64,000 bases of DNA from G963556115 sp963667375 (GTDB taxonomy: Bacteria; Planctomycetota; SZUA-567): NCBI GenBank assembly GCA_963667375.1, contig OY763323.1:2480001-2544000 (forward strand), read 5' to 3'. This document shows, piece by piece, positions 25,180-34,842 of this stretch. The position numbers and the translations under genes are program-made. Numbering within the stretch: the stretch's first letter is position 1; each line of letters starts with the position of its first letter. The notes beneath the pieces were generated by a model, which was not told the DNA's origin, searched no databases, and was given only the letters and a program-made list of their open reading frames with translations.

Positions 25180-25476
25180 CAGTTTATTAACTCCAGAATA
25201 TGTCTATTAGCAATTGTGAGAGACGAGCAGTGTCTGTCTGGTTCTTCAAAACGATATTTAAATATGATTAATTTCACACTCAAATTATTATTAAGTATAT
25301 AAAAATACCTCTGCTGTTCAAGACAATAGATTGAATAGTATAATTTTGAGAATAGCAGTAGTTATTATACTGGTAAATTGCTATAATTATGCTGGGTTTT
25401 GGTTGAATTGTTTTTGAGGATACCCATAATTATATTATTTTTATGATTTTTCGTTGGTTATAGGGGTTATTACTGT

Positions 25477-26853
25477 ATGGATGCCAAGGAGTTATTGCGG
25501 AAACTGCCGGCGGTCGGGAAGGTTCTTGAAGATCCTGATCTTGCCGGAATGGTTCTTAAATATGGTAAAGAATTATTCAAATCGCAATTGGTATGGCATC
25601 TGGAGCGGTGCCGGAAGCAGATTATTTCCGGTGATGCTGTGGACTTCGACTATAGTTCATTTATTTCCGGGATTTGCCTCAGTGTTGAGTCGATCGCCGA
25701 TGTGCAGCGTAGAAAGGTCATCAATGCTACCGGAATTCTGCTCCACACCGGCTTGGGCCGGGCTCCGCTGGCGGCAGAGGCACAGGAAGCGGTAATGGCT
25801 GCCGGAGGTTATACCCCGGTGCAGAGTGATCCGGTTACCGGCAAGAGATCACTCCGTGAATTGAAGGTTGAGAGTATGTTGCGGGAGCTTACCGGGGCGC
25901 AGGCAGTAACGGTGGTTAATAATAATGCAGCAGCAACAATGCTGGTTCTCAATACCATGGCCACTGGCAGGCAGGTAGTTATAAGCAGAGGACAGCTGGT
26001 CGAGATCGGCGGGGCTTTCCGCATGCCGGATGTTATGCGCATGAGCGGAGCCGAAATGCATGAAATCGGTACGACCAATCGCACGCATCTGCGTGATTAC
26101 AGGGAGGCTTTTAATCAAGAGGTTGCGGCGTTTATGCATGTGCATACTTCAAATTATCGTTTGCGGGGGTTTGGCGGCACTCCTGGTATTCAGGAGATTG
26201 CCAAATTGGCGCGGGAACTGGGAGTATGCGTACTTGATGATCTTGGAAGCGGGGCACTGGTGCCGTTGAGCCGCTGGGGTGTTGAAGATGAACCGCTGGT
26301 GCGGGATTCTATCGCGGCGGATGTTGATCTCTGCTGTTTCAGCGGGGATAAACTAATTGGCGGGGCTCAGTCCGGAATAATCTGCGGTAAGTCGGAGTGG
26401 ATTGAACGGGTACGGAAGAACCCTTTTGCCCGGATGTTCCGAGTTGATAAACTGACCCTTGCGGCGCTTGAAACGACGCTGAAAATCTGGGTAAACGGGG
26501 AGTATGCCGAGAAGATACCGTTGTATAAAATGCTGAGTACACCAAAAGCTTATCTGCAGCAGCAGGCAGAGCTGCTGTGCGCTCAGCTTGCGGACAGGGT
26601 AAGAGTAAATCTTGAGGTATGTGCAAGCGAAGCCTATATCGGCAGCGGTTCGCTACCGGATTCGGGGGTTGAGTCGTGGGCGGTGGTTGCAGATCCGAAG
26701 AATCTGGATCCTGAGAATCTTTCGCAGGAACTGCGTAAGGCAGGGGTGTTTGCGCGGGTTAACGGCGGTAAGGTCTGGCTTGATATGATTGCTGTGGCGG
26801 ATACGGAGTTTCAGCTGTTGTCATCCAGATTGCTGCAGGTGCTTCAGCTTTGA
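25477..26853 (+). CDS. selA: L-seryl-tRNA(Sec) selenium transferase
   Basis: SelA converts seryl-tRNA(Sec) to selenocysteinyl-tRNA using selenophosphate and PLP. The 458-residue protein has the family length. It shows the N-terminal Leu-Arg-Lys-Leu-Pro-Ala-Val, Asn-Ala-Thr-Gly-Ile-Leu-Leu-His-Thr-Gly-Leu-Gly-Arg-Ala-Pro-Leu, and the PLP lysine (Lys292) in Phe-Ser-Gly-Asp-Lys-Leu-Ile-Gly-Gly. selB follows by 74 bp. selC (tRNA-Sec) and selD are not in the window. No in-frame-UGA selenoprotein was recognised here. Confidence 0.96.
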   Translation: MDAKELLRKLPAVGKVLEDPDLAGMVLKYGKELFKSQLVWHLERCRKQIISGDAVDFDYSSFISGICLSVESIADVQRRKVINATGILLHTGLGRAPLAAEAQEAVMAAGGYTPVQSDPVTGKRSLRELKVESMLRELTGAQAVTVVNNNAAATMLVLNTMATGRQVVISRGQLVEIGGAFRMPDVMRMSGAEMHEIGTTNRTHLRDYREAFNQEVAAFMHVHTSNYRLRGFGGTPGIQEIAKLARELGVCVLDDLGSGALVPLSRWGVEDEPLVRDSIAADVDLCCFSGDKLIGGAQSGIICGKSEWIERVRKNPFARMFRVDKLTLAALETTLKIWVNGEYAEKIPLYKMLSTPKAYLQQQAELLCAQLADRVRVNLEVCASEAYIGSGSLPDSGVESWAVVADPKNLDPENLSQELRKAGVFARVNGGKVWLDMIAVADTEFQLLSSRLLQVLQL

Positions 26854-26927
26854 GTGAGAGCAGAAGTTTCTGAATCCGGCTGACGCAAGTGGCATTATAA
26901 TATGTATTGGTGATAAAAGGATCTGTC

Positions 26928-28844
26928 ATGAATGAGGTATTACCGGTAATAATAGCGACCGCAGGGCATGTTGATCATGGTAAAACCGCTCTGGTTGAGG
27001 CCCTTACCGGCTGTAATACTGATCGTCTGCCTCAGGAACGTCAACGTGGCCTGAGTATTGATATCGGCTTTGCTTCCTGTCCGCTGGATCGGGATAGTAA
27101 TGTCGGAATAGTTGATCTGCCGGGGCATGAAGATTTTATCAAGAATATGGCTGCCGGAGCGGCATCCGCTGATATCTTGTTACTGATTGTTGCTGCTGAT
27201 GAGTCGGTTATGCCGCAGACGCGTGAGCATCTGGAGATTGTTGCTCAGCTTACAGTGGCGAAAATAATTCTGGTTATAACCAAGATTGATCTGGTAAGTG
27301 CTGAGTATCGGGAGGTGGCCGCGGCCGCTGGCTGCGCACTGTTGGCTGAATACGGACTTTCTGCACAGCAGGTGCATTATACCTCAGTCAGGACACTTGA
27401 AGGTTTATCCGGCTTGCGTGAGGGCATAAGAAAGCTGGTTTCCGAGCAGTCGTTGACTGCCGATAACCGGGATTTCAGAGTTTTTGTGGAGAGGACTTTT
27501 CATTCTAAAGGACATGGTATTGTAGTGACCGGCATCCCTGTATCAGGTGAGATCGGCATTGGTGATTACCTTAAGCTTCAGGGTGAGCAGGTGAGGGTTC
27601 GCGGTATAGAAAGTTATGGACGAAGGGTTGAACTCGGTGTGAGTGGAGGCTGTCTGGCGCTGAATATTGATTTTACTGCTGCCTCTTCCGGGGTGCATGG
27701 AATAAAACGCGGCGCGGTGCTCTGCCATGATTCATATAAACCTTCTGCTGAATTTATAGTGCAGGTACACTGTATTGCCAATGAATTCTCGTATAAGCGT
27801 GTCCTGAAATGCCGGCTGCATGTGGGAACTCTGGCTCTGAATGCCTCGTTGAAGTTTTTCGGTTCGAACTTACCTGAGTCGGGAGAAACTGTTTTTGCAC
27901 ATTTGAAGCTTGATAAGGAGTCGGTCTTGGCGGCTGGTGACCGGTTTCTGCTTCGGGGTGCCAGCCCGGTAGGTAATATTGCCGGTGGACGGGTTCTGTC
28001 TGCTGAAGGCGGATACCGTCTGAGCAATAAGGATTGTTTTCGCATGTCTCTCTTTACGCAGGCAGCTGAGGCAATTGCCGAAGAGGATTATCTGTTCTCA
28101 GAACTGCTGGCTGGTGAAAGGTATGCAGTTTCTCGCCGCGATTTGTCAGAGCTTGGGCATATGTCAGGTGAGCGTCTGCAGGGGGAAATTAGTAAGCATG
28201 TGAATAGTGGTATATTATGCCGACTGGCACTGGATTTCTGGCTTGTTGCCGCTAAGGTTGAGGAACTGGCGCAGCACTTTGTTCGCAGGCTGCAGGATTA
28301 TCATTCTGCGAATGAATACCGCAGTGGTATGGCTTTCGAACTGGCAGCCGAGATACTCCGTATACCGGTGGAGGGCATTGAGGCGGCAGTAAAACTATTA
28401 GCGGAAAATGCCGATATAGTCAGTGCTGACGGTGTGGTGCGGTGTGCGGATTTCAAGCCGAAACTTGAGGGTCGGTCGCTGGCAATGTATAGTGTGGTGG
28501 CAGAGAGTCTGGAGCATGAGCCGGGATATTGGCTGCCGCTGGGCGAGATTAAAGACCGATTTATGGTTACGAACCGCGAATCGCAGCAGGTGATACGACT
28601 ATTTGTTACTTCTGGAAGCGGGGTTATTCTCGGGGGTAAATATCTGGTGGCCGCTGAAGAAGTTCGGCGTTTAGAAGAAATTCTGTTACAGGGGTTTACG
28701 CAGACTGCGGTTCTTGATATTCCGCGTTGGCGCAGTCTTAGTGGTCTGGGACGAAATCATGCGGTTGCGGTTTTGGAATATTTTGATGATAAAGGTGTTA
28801 CCCGCCGGGTTGCAGAAGGCAGGGAATTGATGGATAATAATTGA
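26928..28844 (+). CDS. selB: Selenocysteine-specific elongation factor SelB
   Basis: SelB delivers Sec-tRNA to UGA codons beside a SECIS hairpin. The 638-residue protein has the P-loop Gly-His-Val-Asp-His-Gly-Lys-Thr, switch motif Asp-Leu-Pro-Gly-His-Glu, and Thr-Lys-Ile-Asp. EF-Tu-like beta domains follow, and a C-terminal winged-helix region that binds SECIS RNA (about 370-638). AAAGGAT upstream supports the ATG at 26928. The stop overlaps the next small gene, indicating coupling. Confidence 0.95.
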   Translation: MNEVLPVIIATAGHVDHGKTALVEALTGCNTDRLPQERQRGLSIDIGFASCPLDRDSNVGIVDLPGHEDFIKNMAAGAASADILLLIVAADESVMPQTREHLEIVAQLTVAKIILVITKIDLVSAEYREVAAAAGCALLAEYGLSAQQVHYTSVRTLEGLSGLREGIRKLVSEQSLTADNRDFRVFVERTFHSKGHGIVVTGIPVSGEIGIGDYLKLQGEQVRVRGIESYGRRVELGVSGGCLALNIDFTAASSGVHGIKRGAVLCHDSYKPSAEFIVQVHCIANEFSYKRVLKCRLHVGTLALNASLKFFGSNLPESGETVFAHLKLDKESVLAAGDRFLLRGASPVGNIAGGRVLSAEGGYRLSNKDCFRMSLFTQAAEAIAEEDYLFSELLAGERYAVSRRDLSELGHMSGERLQGEISKHVNSGILCRLALDFWLVAAKVEELAQHFVRRLQDYHSANEYRSGMAFELAAEILRIPVEGIEAAVKLLAENADIVSADGVVRCADFKPKLEGRSLAMYSVVAESLEHEPGYWLPLGEIKDRFMVTNRESQQVIRLFVTSGSGVILGGKYLVAAEEVRRLEEILLQGFTQTAVLDIPRWRSLSGLGRNHAVAVLEYFDDKGVTRRVAEGRELMDNN

Positions 28845-28846
28845 TT

Positions 28847-29098
28847 ATGTTCAGTGTCAGAAAGTTAATTTCATTAGTGCTGATTCTGGTCGCTCTGGGT
28901 TTACTTGGGTATGCGCTGGTTTACGAAGAGCATACGGTTACCTTGTTTGATGGTAACACCAGGGAAAATTTCGGTGGTGATGACTATGTAAACAGTATTG
29001 AATCCGGGCAGTTACTCAGGCGTAAGGCTGATGGGAAACTCTATGATGCAAAATCACTCAAACCGGAGGCGGCTCAGATTGATGATTGCCCTACATGA
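28847..29098 (+). CDS. Small single-pass membrane protein
   Basis: I do not recognise this 83-residue protein. Residues 5-25 form one hydrophobic segment (Leu-Ile-Ser-Leu-Val-Leu-Ile-Leu-Val-Ala-Leu), followed by a short soluble tail with Cys near the end. The ATG is two bases after the selB stop codon. It precedes the polyferredoxin gene by about 100 bp, so a link to that membrane redox protein is more plausible than one to SelB. Confidence 0.6.
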   Translation: MFSVRKLISLVLILVALGLLGYALVYEEHTVTLFDGNTRENFGGDDYVNSIESGQLLRRKADGKLYDAKSLKPEAAQIDDCPT

Positions 29099-29196
29099 AT
29101 GTAGTGATTATTTGGTGGCGCGGGGCGCTGCTCTCCAATATTCTGAGTAATTTTTGATTTAGGTCACGGTCGTTACTGTGGCATGAGGTTGATTTT

Positions 29197-30705
29197 ATGC
29201 GTAAAGTGCTTCCTTTCTGGTCTCAGGTTCGTAACTATACGGCTGTAGCTTCGGCTTTTATCTATAATCTTAATATATTCGGTATTTCGGCAAAGAATAT
29301 CTGTACACCCGGCTTTAACTGCCACGGATGTCCGTGGGCGACATTTTCCTGCCCGGTGGGGATAATCGGTTATGGCTTTGGGGTACGAAGTATTCCGGCG
29401 TTTGCGCTCGGCAGTGTGCTGGCTGTCGGGATTGCGTTGGGGCGGCTTATCTGTGGCTACGCCTGTCCGTTCGGTATGCTGCAGGAGCTTCTTTACCGTA
29501 TAAAAACCCCTAAACTCTCCATGCCCAGACCATTGCGTTATCTGAAATATCTAATCCTTTTACTTACGGTTTTTCTTCTGACCTATGTCTTTGGCTTCTG
29601 GGCGGATTCGGCATATATCCGGGTTAATAAGCCGGTAGTTGCCAAGGATACGCCGGAGTTGGATCAGGGTATATTTGCAGATAAAAACCGCTCGTACTTT
29701 GCAAATGATAAATATAATACCACAGTGACTGCCGGTGGGTTTCCAGTACCGCAGGAGTTGGCGGCCGGTGCTGACTCGGGTGGTTTGAAGCCGGTTGGTT
29801 TGAGCGCAGGTGGCTTGGCGGGAGATTCGGCGGATCCGTTTTCACTTACAGAAATCGCTGATAATACTCCTGAAGACACCGCTCAGGTTTCTGCTGAAAC
29901 AGCCGGTGGACTTTCTCCTGTAGGTCTGGGTACAGTCGGTATCGGGGATCTGCTCACTGGTGAATCTCCTGCTTCTGAAGTTGACTCAACTGCGGTAAAT
30001 TCGGTATCGGTGTTTGAGCAGCTCGAGAAGAAGACTGAGGAACAGTATAAGGATAGTGAATTGCTGGTTGAGGTGACTGTTGAAAATCTCAGCAGCTTGC
30101 CACTGGATGAATTTGTGCTGACGCCGGTTTTTTTCGATAAGGCGACAGGAGAAGAGATATGGCGTGGGGATGACCGGATTTATAAGTATCATGTCCCGGC
30201 TGGCGGGAGTTTTACAACTGAGATCTTTACTGTGCCTTATCTGCTGCACAAAGCTGATATTGTTATTTTGTCCCCGCAAACTACGGTTGATATGAATTAC
30301 TCGACACTGTTCTGTACCTATTGCCCGGTTGCGGCGATAGAGGCGGATATTCCGAGTAAACTTTCTGGAATTTCCGATGTCTCTCAGCTGGTGTATGCGA
30401 CAACCCGGATGAATATACCTCGCCTGCTGATTACGGTGGTTTTGCTTGGGCTATCAATCTTTATCAGCCGGTTTTTCTGTCGAGGCTTCTGCCCGTTGGG
30501 TGCTATGTACGGTATCGTTTCGCGTTTTGCGGTGGTGCGGATTACGCTTGATAAAGCTAAGTGCATTAATTGCGGTAAATGTGATAATGTCTGTCCGGTA
30601 GAGCTTGATGTGAGAAAAGAGGTGGGGCGCAGTGAATGTCTTTCCTGCGGCGACTGTGTGCATAGCTGTCCGACAGGGGCGCTGAAGAGGAAGGTTGGTC
30701 TGTAA
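29197..30705 (+). CDS. Membrane polyferredoxin (NapH/CcoG-like 4Fe-4S protein)
   Basis: The 502-residue protein has several membrane segments bracketing CysXXCys clusters. The N-terminal half has Cys-His-Gly-Cys-Pro and Cys-Gly-Tyr-Ala-Cys-Pro-Phe-Gly. The C-terminal half has Cys-Thr-Tyr-Cys-Pro, Cys-Arg-Gly-Phe-Cys-Pro-Leu-Gly and two ferredoxin motifs (Cys-Ile-Asn-Cys-Gly-Lys-Cys and Cys-Leu-Ser-Cys-Gly-Asp-Cys). It probably moves electrons across or along the membrane. Unusually, residues about 150-330 form a soluble insert, partly Gly/Leu/Pro-rich with two similar Gly-Gly-Leu-Xaa-Pro-Val-Gly-Leu motifs, followed by a beta-rich domain. GAGG precedes the ATG. The electron donor and acceptor are unknown. 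Confidence 0.78.
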   Translation: MRKVLPFWSQVRNYTAVASAFIYNLNIFGISAKNICTPGFNCHGCPWATFSCPVGIIGYGFGVRSIPAFALGSVLAVGIALGRLICGYACPFGMLQELLYRIKTPKLSMPRPLRYLKYLILLLTVFLLTYVFGFWADSAYIRVNKPVVAKDTPELDQGIFADKNRSYFANDKYNTTVTAGGFPVPQELAAGADSGGLKPVGLSAGGLAGDSADPFSLTEIADNTPEDTAQVSAETAGGLSPVGLGTVGIGDLLTGESPASEVDSTAVNSVSVFEQLEKKTEEQYKDSELLVEVTVENLSSLPLDEFVLTPVFFDKATGEEIWRGDDRIYKYHVPAGGSFTTEIFTVPYLLHKADIVILSPQTTVDMNYSTLFCTYCPVAAIEADIPSKLSGISDVSQLVYATTRMNIPRLLITVVLLGLSIFISRFFCRGFCPLGAMYGIVSRFAVVRITLDKAKCINCGKCDNVCPVELDVRKEVGRSECLSCGDCVHSCPTGALKRKVGL

Positions 30706-31578
30706 ATGGAGCATGTGTTTGTCAACGGTGAATTGATCAGGGCGGAGCTTGCGCAGTTATCTGTTCTCGACCGGAGTATTCTCTGGGGGGAACGTCTGGA
30801 GTGTGCGGTTATGCTGAATAATTCCAGACCCTTGCGCCTGAATCGTCATATTGATGTTCTGGCAGAGAGTCTGCGTCTCCCTGAAATAGGTATTTCTCAT
30901 GCACTGAGTTCCCGGCTTCTGGAACGGGCTATCGCGACTCTGGTTTCACGTTCTGGAGTTTATAACGGTATTGCCAGAATAATACTTACCCCCGGGTGTT
31001 CGCCGGTCGAAGAGGAGTTTGGAATTCTGCTCCGGCAGGATGTGAATGAGATAATTCTGCTGTCTGATTATACTTATAAGCAGTCGAAGGCGGAGCAGGG
31101 GGTTGATGTAACTTATGCCTGTTTTCGCAGACTGCGCGGTGATCCTCTGGCACTGCATAAGTTTGGAACCTCGATGCGGGAGCATGTGGCATTGCGTAAA
31201 GCTGTCGCGGAGGGCTATGATGAGGCTGTAATCTGTGACGAGGATGGAGCGTTACTGGCTACAACCCGAGCTAATATTTTTGCGGTTGTTGATGGCGGCG
31301 TTATTACTCCGCACCCCAAGAAGGATGGAGTTGTGCCGGGAGTAATGCGGGAGCTGGTGCTGGAAACGCTGGCCAGGGAAGGCGTTATGCTGTATCAGGA
31401 GCGACTTAGTTCGGAAGTGGTTAGTGCGGCTGAAGAACTATTTATCTGTGGAAGTGCTGTTGGCGGGGTAATACCGGTTCGCAGACTTGGTGCGAGACAA
31501 TATACTCAGCGGACGGTTACTGCGAAGCTTATTCAGGCCTTGAAACAGCGTATCCAGAAAGAGCTGCCAGCACTTTAA
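30706..31578 (+). CDS. Class IV PLP aminotransferase (PabC/IlvE-like)
   Basis: This family includes aminodeoxychorismate lyase, branched-chain aminotransferase and D-amino-acid aminotransferase. The 290-residue protein has Phe-Val-Asn-Gly-Glu at the start, a substrate-site Leu-Arg-Leu-Asn-Arg-His, the PLP lysine in Leu-His-Lys-Phe-Gly, and Ala-Thr-Thr-Arg-Ala-Asn-Ile-Phe near residue 185. The size fits PabC, but specificity cannot be fixed. The ATG immediately follows the polyferredoxin stop. Confidence 0.82.
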   Translation: MEHVFVNGELIRAELAQLSVLDRSILWGERLECAVMLNNSRPLRLNRHIDVLAESLRLPEIGISHALSSRLLERAIATLVSRSGVYNGIARIILTPGCSPVEEEFGILLRQDVNEIILLSDYTYKQSKAEQGVDVTYACFRRLRGDPLALHKFGTSMREHVALRKAVAEGYDEAVICDEDGALLATTRANIFAVVDGGVITPHPKKDGVVPGVMRELVLETLAREGVMLYQERLSSEVVSAAEELFICGSAVGGVIPVRRLGARQYTQRTVTAKLIQALKQRIQKELPAL

Positions 31579-31621
31579 CTGTTAGATATTAAGATTACGT
31601 TTTTAGCGTGTACAATATAAA

Positions 31622-31664
31622 AAATGGAGGGACAGAGATAGGCTCTGTCCCTCCATTTTTTTAG
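31622..31664. terminator. Bidirectional terminator between convergent genes
   Basis: AAATGGAGGGACAGAG (31622-31637) pairs perfectly with CTCTGTCCCTCCATTT (31643-31658). There is an A run on one side and a T run on the other. Confidence 0.92.
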
Positions 31665-31706
31665 CTGCCGAGTATAATATCAGGTGGAGCTGCGACTGTT
31701 ATGAAC

Positions 31707-33089
31707 TTAATCTCCGATATGACGGAGTTTTTTGCCGCTCATGAGATTTTCTTCAATCTCTTCAAGTGATTTTCCTTTGGTTTCAGGTGTGAACAGCAGT
31801 ACGACCACAAAGAAAATAAGGTTCAGAACCGTGAAAATCCAGAAGGTTACAGCATTGCCGAAGGTGTTGAGCATGGAGAGGAAACTGGCTCCTATTATGG
31901 CATTGCAAATCCAGTTGCTGGCAGTACTGAGGGTTACTCCGACATCACGCCCGGCAAGAGGATAAATTTCTGAACATATAACCCAGACCAAGGGACCGGC
32001 ACTGAAGGCGAAACCGATGATGAACAGCAGCAGAAAGCCGATAGCTATAAATGGGTAATGCGGCGAGGTCTCGACACCCGCATGGAACACCATGCCGACA
32101 AAGAAGAGTGATGCCGCCATAACCAGGCAGCCGGCGTAAAGAATGGGTTTACGTCCGAAGCGGTCTACAAAGGCGATGGCAATGAAAGTTGCCAGAACAT
32201 TTATCAGTCCAATAAGAACCGTTCCCCACATCTGCTGGTTGTCACTGCTGAAACCTGCAGCCTTGAAGATGGTGGGAGCGTAATACATTACTACATTGAT
32301 ACCGGTAAACTGCTGGAACAGCTGGAGTGAGATTCCCAGGGTGATAGCTCGTTTGAAATTGGGGTTTTTAAGCAGCGCCCAGCCTGAATCCTTACTATCC
32401 TGCTCAAGCGCCTGACCAATTTCTGACAGTTCTTTTGCAACTTCTTTGGGATCGCCACGGAGTTTGAGCAGCACGCGCTCCGAATCGCTTTTTCTCCCTG
32501 CAAGATAGAGCCAGCGTGGGCTTTCGGGGAGAAATAGAATACCGATGAACATTATAATTGCCGGAAGTGCAATGATCCCCAGCATCAGCCTCCAGTGTCC
32601 TCCGTATCCCAGCAGGGTATCGGAGATAAAGGCTGCAAGAATACCGATTGTGATCATGAGCTGATACATGGAGATGAGTGCTCCCCGGATCTCCTGCGGG
32701 GCGCACTCGGAAATGTACAGCGGTGCGGTGAATGAGGCAATTCCAATGGCTATACCCAGAAAGAACCTTATGCATTCCATCATAATCGGAGTTGTTGACA
32801 GTCCGGACAGTACGGCCCCGACAGCAAAGATCACTGCGCTTATCAGCATTGTTCGTTTACGCCCGATCTTCTGTGAGACGTAGCCGGCACCGATCGAACC
32901 GAAGAAAGCCCCTATCAGAATAACACTGACTATGGTTTCCTTGTCTTTAGTGGTTGTGTCCCAGTCCTTATCCAGCCAGGGGAGCACCCCTGATATAACC
33001 CCGATATCAAGACCAAACAGGAGCCCGGCGAGGGCGGCAGTAAGTCCAACAATAATCATTACCGGCTTTAAAGATGATTTTTTCTGCAT
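31707..33089 (-). CDS. MFS sugar porter (sugar:proton symporter-like)
   Basis: The 460-residue protein has the 12-helix major-facilitator pattern and the sugar-porter signatures: Gly-Leu-Asp-Ile-Gly-Val-Ile-Ser-Gly in helix 1, Gly-Arg-Lys-Arg after helix 2, Pro-Glu-Ser-Pro-Arg-Trp-Leu before the central loop, Phe-Gly-Arg-Lys-Pro in the second half, and Pro-Glu-Thr-Lys-Gly-Lys-Ser-Leu near the C-terminus. Helix 7 has the Gln-Gln-Phe-Thr-Gly-Ile-Asn sugar-binding motif. Relatives import xylose, arabinose, galactose or glucose with protons. It is a single-gene unit; no sugar enzyme adjoins it. GGAG precedes the ATG. Confidence 0.93.
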   Translation of the reverse strand: MQKKSSLKPVMIIVGLTAALAGLLFGLDIGVISGVLPWLDKDWDTTTKDKETIVSVILIGAFFGSIGAGYVSQKIGRKRTMLISAVIFAVGAVLSGLSTTPIMMECIRFFLGIAIGIASFTAPLYISECAPQEIRGALISMYQLMITIGILAAFISDTLLGYGGHWRLMLGIIALPAIIMFIGILFLPESPRWLYLAGRKSDSERVLLKLRGDPKEVAKELSEIGQALEQDSKDSGWALLKNPNFKRAITLGISLQLFQQFTGINVVMYYAPTIFKAAGFSSDNQQMWGTVLIGLINVLATFIAIAFVDRFGRKPILYAGCLVMAASLFFVGMVFHAGVETSPHYPFIAIGFLLLFIIGFAFSAGPLVWVICSEIYPLAGRDVGVTLSTASNWICNAIIGASFLSMLNTFGNAVTFWIFTVLNLIFFVVVLLFTPETKGKSLEEIEENLMSGKKLRHIGD

Positions 33090-33263
33090 ATGGCTCTCCT
33101 AATTGTGGATTGGGTTTGGAACTCTGATTAATCGGAGCGTTTCCAGTTGTATTATTATAAATCTCAATTATTTTTTTGGGAATTTAATTCTGAGATATTC
33201 TGTAATTTAAACTACTATTTATCAAAGTATCTCTAAAGAAGTTGGTAAGTATGGTGCCTTATA

Positions 33264-33300
33264 CGTTAAAAAACCTGCCGGTTGGGCAGGTTTTTTAACG
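33264..33300 (-). terminator. Terminator downstream of the PKD-like protein gene
   Basis: CGTTAAAAAACCTGCC (33264-33279) pairs with GGCAGGTTTTTTAACG (33285-33300). Because the stem includes A and T runs it can act in both directions. Confidence 0.9.
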
Positions 33301-33325
33301 TGGATTTTTTAATTAGCTGTCTTAG

Positions 33326-34627
33326 TTAGTCGATGCTGAACAGTTCTCTGAATGAGATATCGTCATCACTCTCTTTTTCATCAACACTTGCGTGGACGGA
33401 GTCGTCATCTCGTGGTATGGACAGTTCCAGAGAATTTATATCTTCTACCACGGCGGTATCATCAAGTGCCGCAGGCTTTATATTTGCGGCGGAATTATTT
33501 TTTACAGTAATAGCGCAACTTGCGGGTTCACTCTCGGCCTTTCCATCATTTACTGTAAGCGCGAAGACGTAGGTTCCTTCTTTGCGTGGAATGAAGGCCA
33601 GATTTTTGCGGAGTATCGGACTGCCGGGTATTATTGGACCGGAGGTCTGTTTCCAGGTGAACTGTAGTGAATCACCATCAGGATCGACTCCAAAACCTTT
33701 GATTACAACTTTGCTTCCCGGTGTAACTACCATGTCGCCGGAGGTTGAAGCGATGGGGGTGATATTTAGTGGCTGATTTGAGCTTAGATTACTTATTTCT
33801 TCAACCATTTTTGGCATTTTAGGTCTGCTGCTTTCTGCTGAAGTCTGTATGGTCGCTGTCAGCTGGCGGGTTGCGGTATTTTTGATTTGCGAAACGGCTG
33901 GTTTGGGTATGGTTATCTGCTGTGGTGCATTAATGGTTGCCTTGAGCTCTTTCTGGGGTATATTGAAGTCGTGTCTGGTCTTTATAACAGCCTTCTGCGG
34001 GGCACTTACCCTAGCTACCGGGGCGGAGTTTGGTTTGATCACATCGACAATACAGAGTGCCGGACTGCTGTTGGCTCTGCCGTCATTGACTACCAGTTCG
34101 AAAGAATAGGTTCCAATGACTTTGGGAACAATAGTGAATGCCGGTTCCTGAGAAACAGTCGAGCTGATCACCTGACTGGGACCAGAGACCTGGGTAAAGT
34201 TGTAGAGCAGATTGTCATTATCCGCATCACTGGAATTACTGCCGTCAAGTACAGCGCTCTGTCCGAGTTCTATTGTTATCTTCTCAGGCATGATTGCAAT
34301 CGGGATTTCATTGGCTTCTTCAACCAGAACATTTACTTTGGCTGGTTTGCTCTGAATTCTGCCGTCTGAAACTATCAGTTCGAAAGTATATTCTCCTGGT
34401 ACTTGAGCCTGGAAACTTGGTTTGGCGGTATTAGCATTCAGAAGATCAACTCTGGGGCCGGATAGCTGACGCCAACTATAGATAAGTCTGTCGCCATCGG
34501 CATCCTCTGAACCGCTGCCGTCAAGCTGTATCAGATTGTTTTCGCTGGCTTGGGCTGTGCGGGGGAAATAAGCTGTCCCCAGAAATGCTGCACCCAATAT
34601 TAACGTTAGTAGTCTTTTATATAACAT
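33326..34627 (-). CDS. Secreted protein with three PKD-like domains
   Basis: The 433-residue protein starts with a signal peptide (Lys-Arg then a Leu-rich core, cut near Ala-Gln-Ala-Ser-Glu). Three PKD-type beta modules follow. Each begins with a Gly-Ser or Gly-Val-Asp segment and an Asp-Ala-Asp-Gly-Asp or Asp-Pro-Asp-Gly-Asp turn, continues with Trp/Phe-Xaa-Gln-Xaa-Ser-Gly-Pro, and ends with Tyr-Thr/Ser/Val-Phe-Glu/Ala-Leu-Xaa-Val-Xaa-Asp-Gly. A long linker separates modules 2 and 3. There is no catalytic domain or membrane anchor at the C-terminus. GAGGAAC precedes the ATG at 34627. A surface or matrix adhesion role is typical of PKD proteins but not shown. Confidence 0.8.
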   Translation of the reverse strand: MLYKRLLTLILGAAFLGTAYFPRTAQASENNLIQLDGSGSEDADGDRLIYSWRQLSGPRVDLLNANTAKPSFQAQVPGEYTFELIVSDGRIQSKPAKVNVLVEEANEIPIAIMPEKITIELGQSAVLDGSNSSDADNDNLLYNFTQVSGPSQVISSTVSQEPAFTIVPKVIGTYSFELVVNDGRANSSPALCIVDVIKPNSAPVARVSAPQKAVIKTRHDFNIPQKELKATINAPQQITIPKPAVSQIKNTATRQLTATIQTSAESSRPKMPKMVEEISNLSSNQPLNITPIASTSGDMVVTPGSKVVIKGFGVDPDGDSLQFTWKQTSGPIIPGSPILRKNLAFIPRKEGTYVFALTVNDGKAESEPASCAITVKNNSAANIKPAALDDTAVVEDINSLELSIPRDDDSVHASVDEKESDDDISFRELFSID

Positions 34628-34814
34628 GGCGTTCCTCAACTCTCGATTATGATTTGACAATGATAAACCATTTAGGATATCGGTAATAGTGCTGATCATT
34701 CTTTAATCATAATACATATTAAGTATGAATTTTTGGTAGAATGCTCAAGCTTAAAAGAGGTTTATAATAAGGAAAAAAATTTTGCGAAAAAAGTTGAAAA
34801 CGGCAGATTTTACC

Positions 34815-34842
34815 TAGAGTCATTGGATTATTTTGCCGATTA
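34815..34842 (+). promoter_or_regulatory. Candidate sigma28 promoter ahead of flgB
   Basis: TAGAGTCA (34815-34822), 12 bp, GCCGATTA (34835-34842), close to the FliA consensus TAAAGTTT-N11-GCCGATAA. It is 162 bp upstream of flgB. The rest of the 376-bp gap is AT-rich with no gene. Confidence 0.5.

Noticed and set aside
29099..29196. Selenocysteine readthrough of the UGA ending the small membrane protein
   Set aside because: The frame meets a TAG two codons after the UGA.
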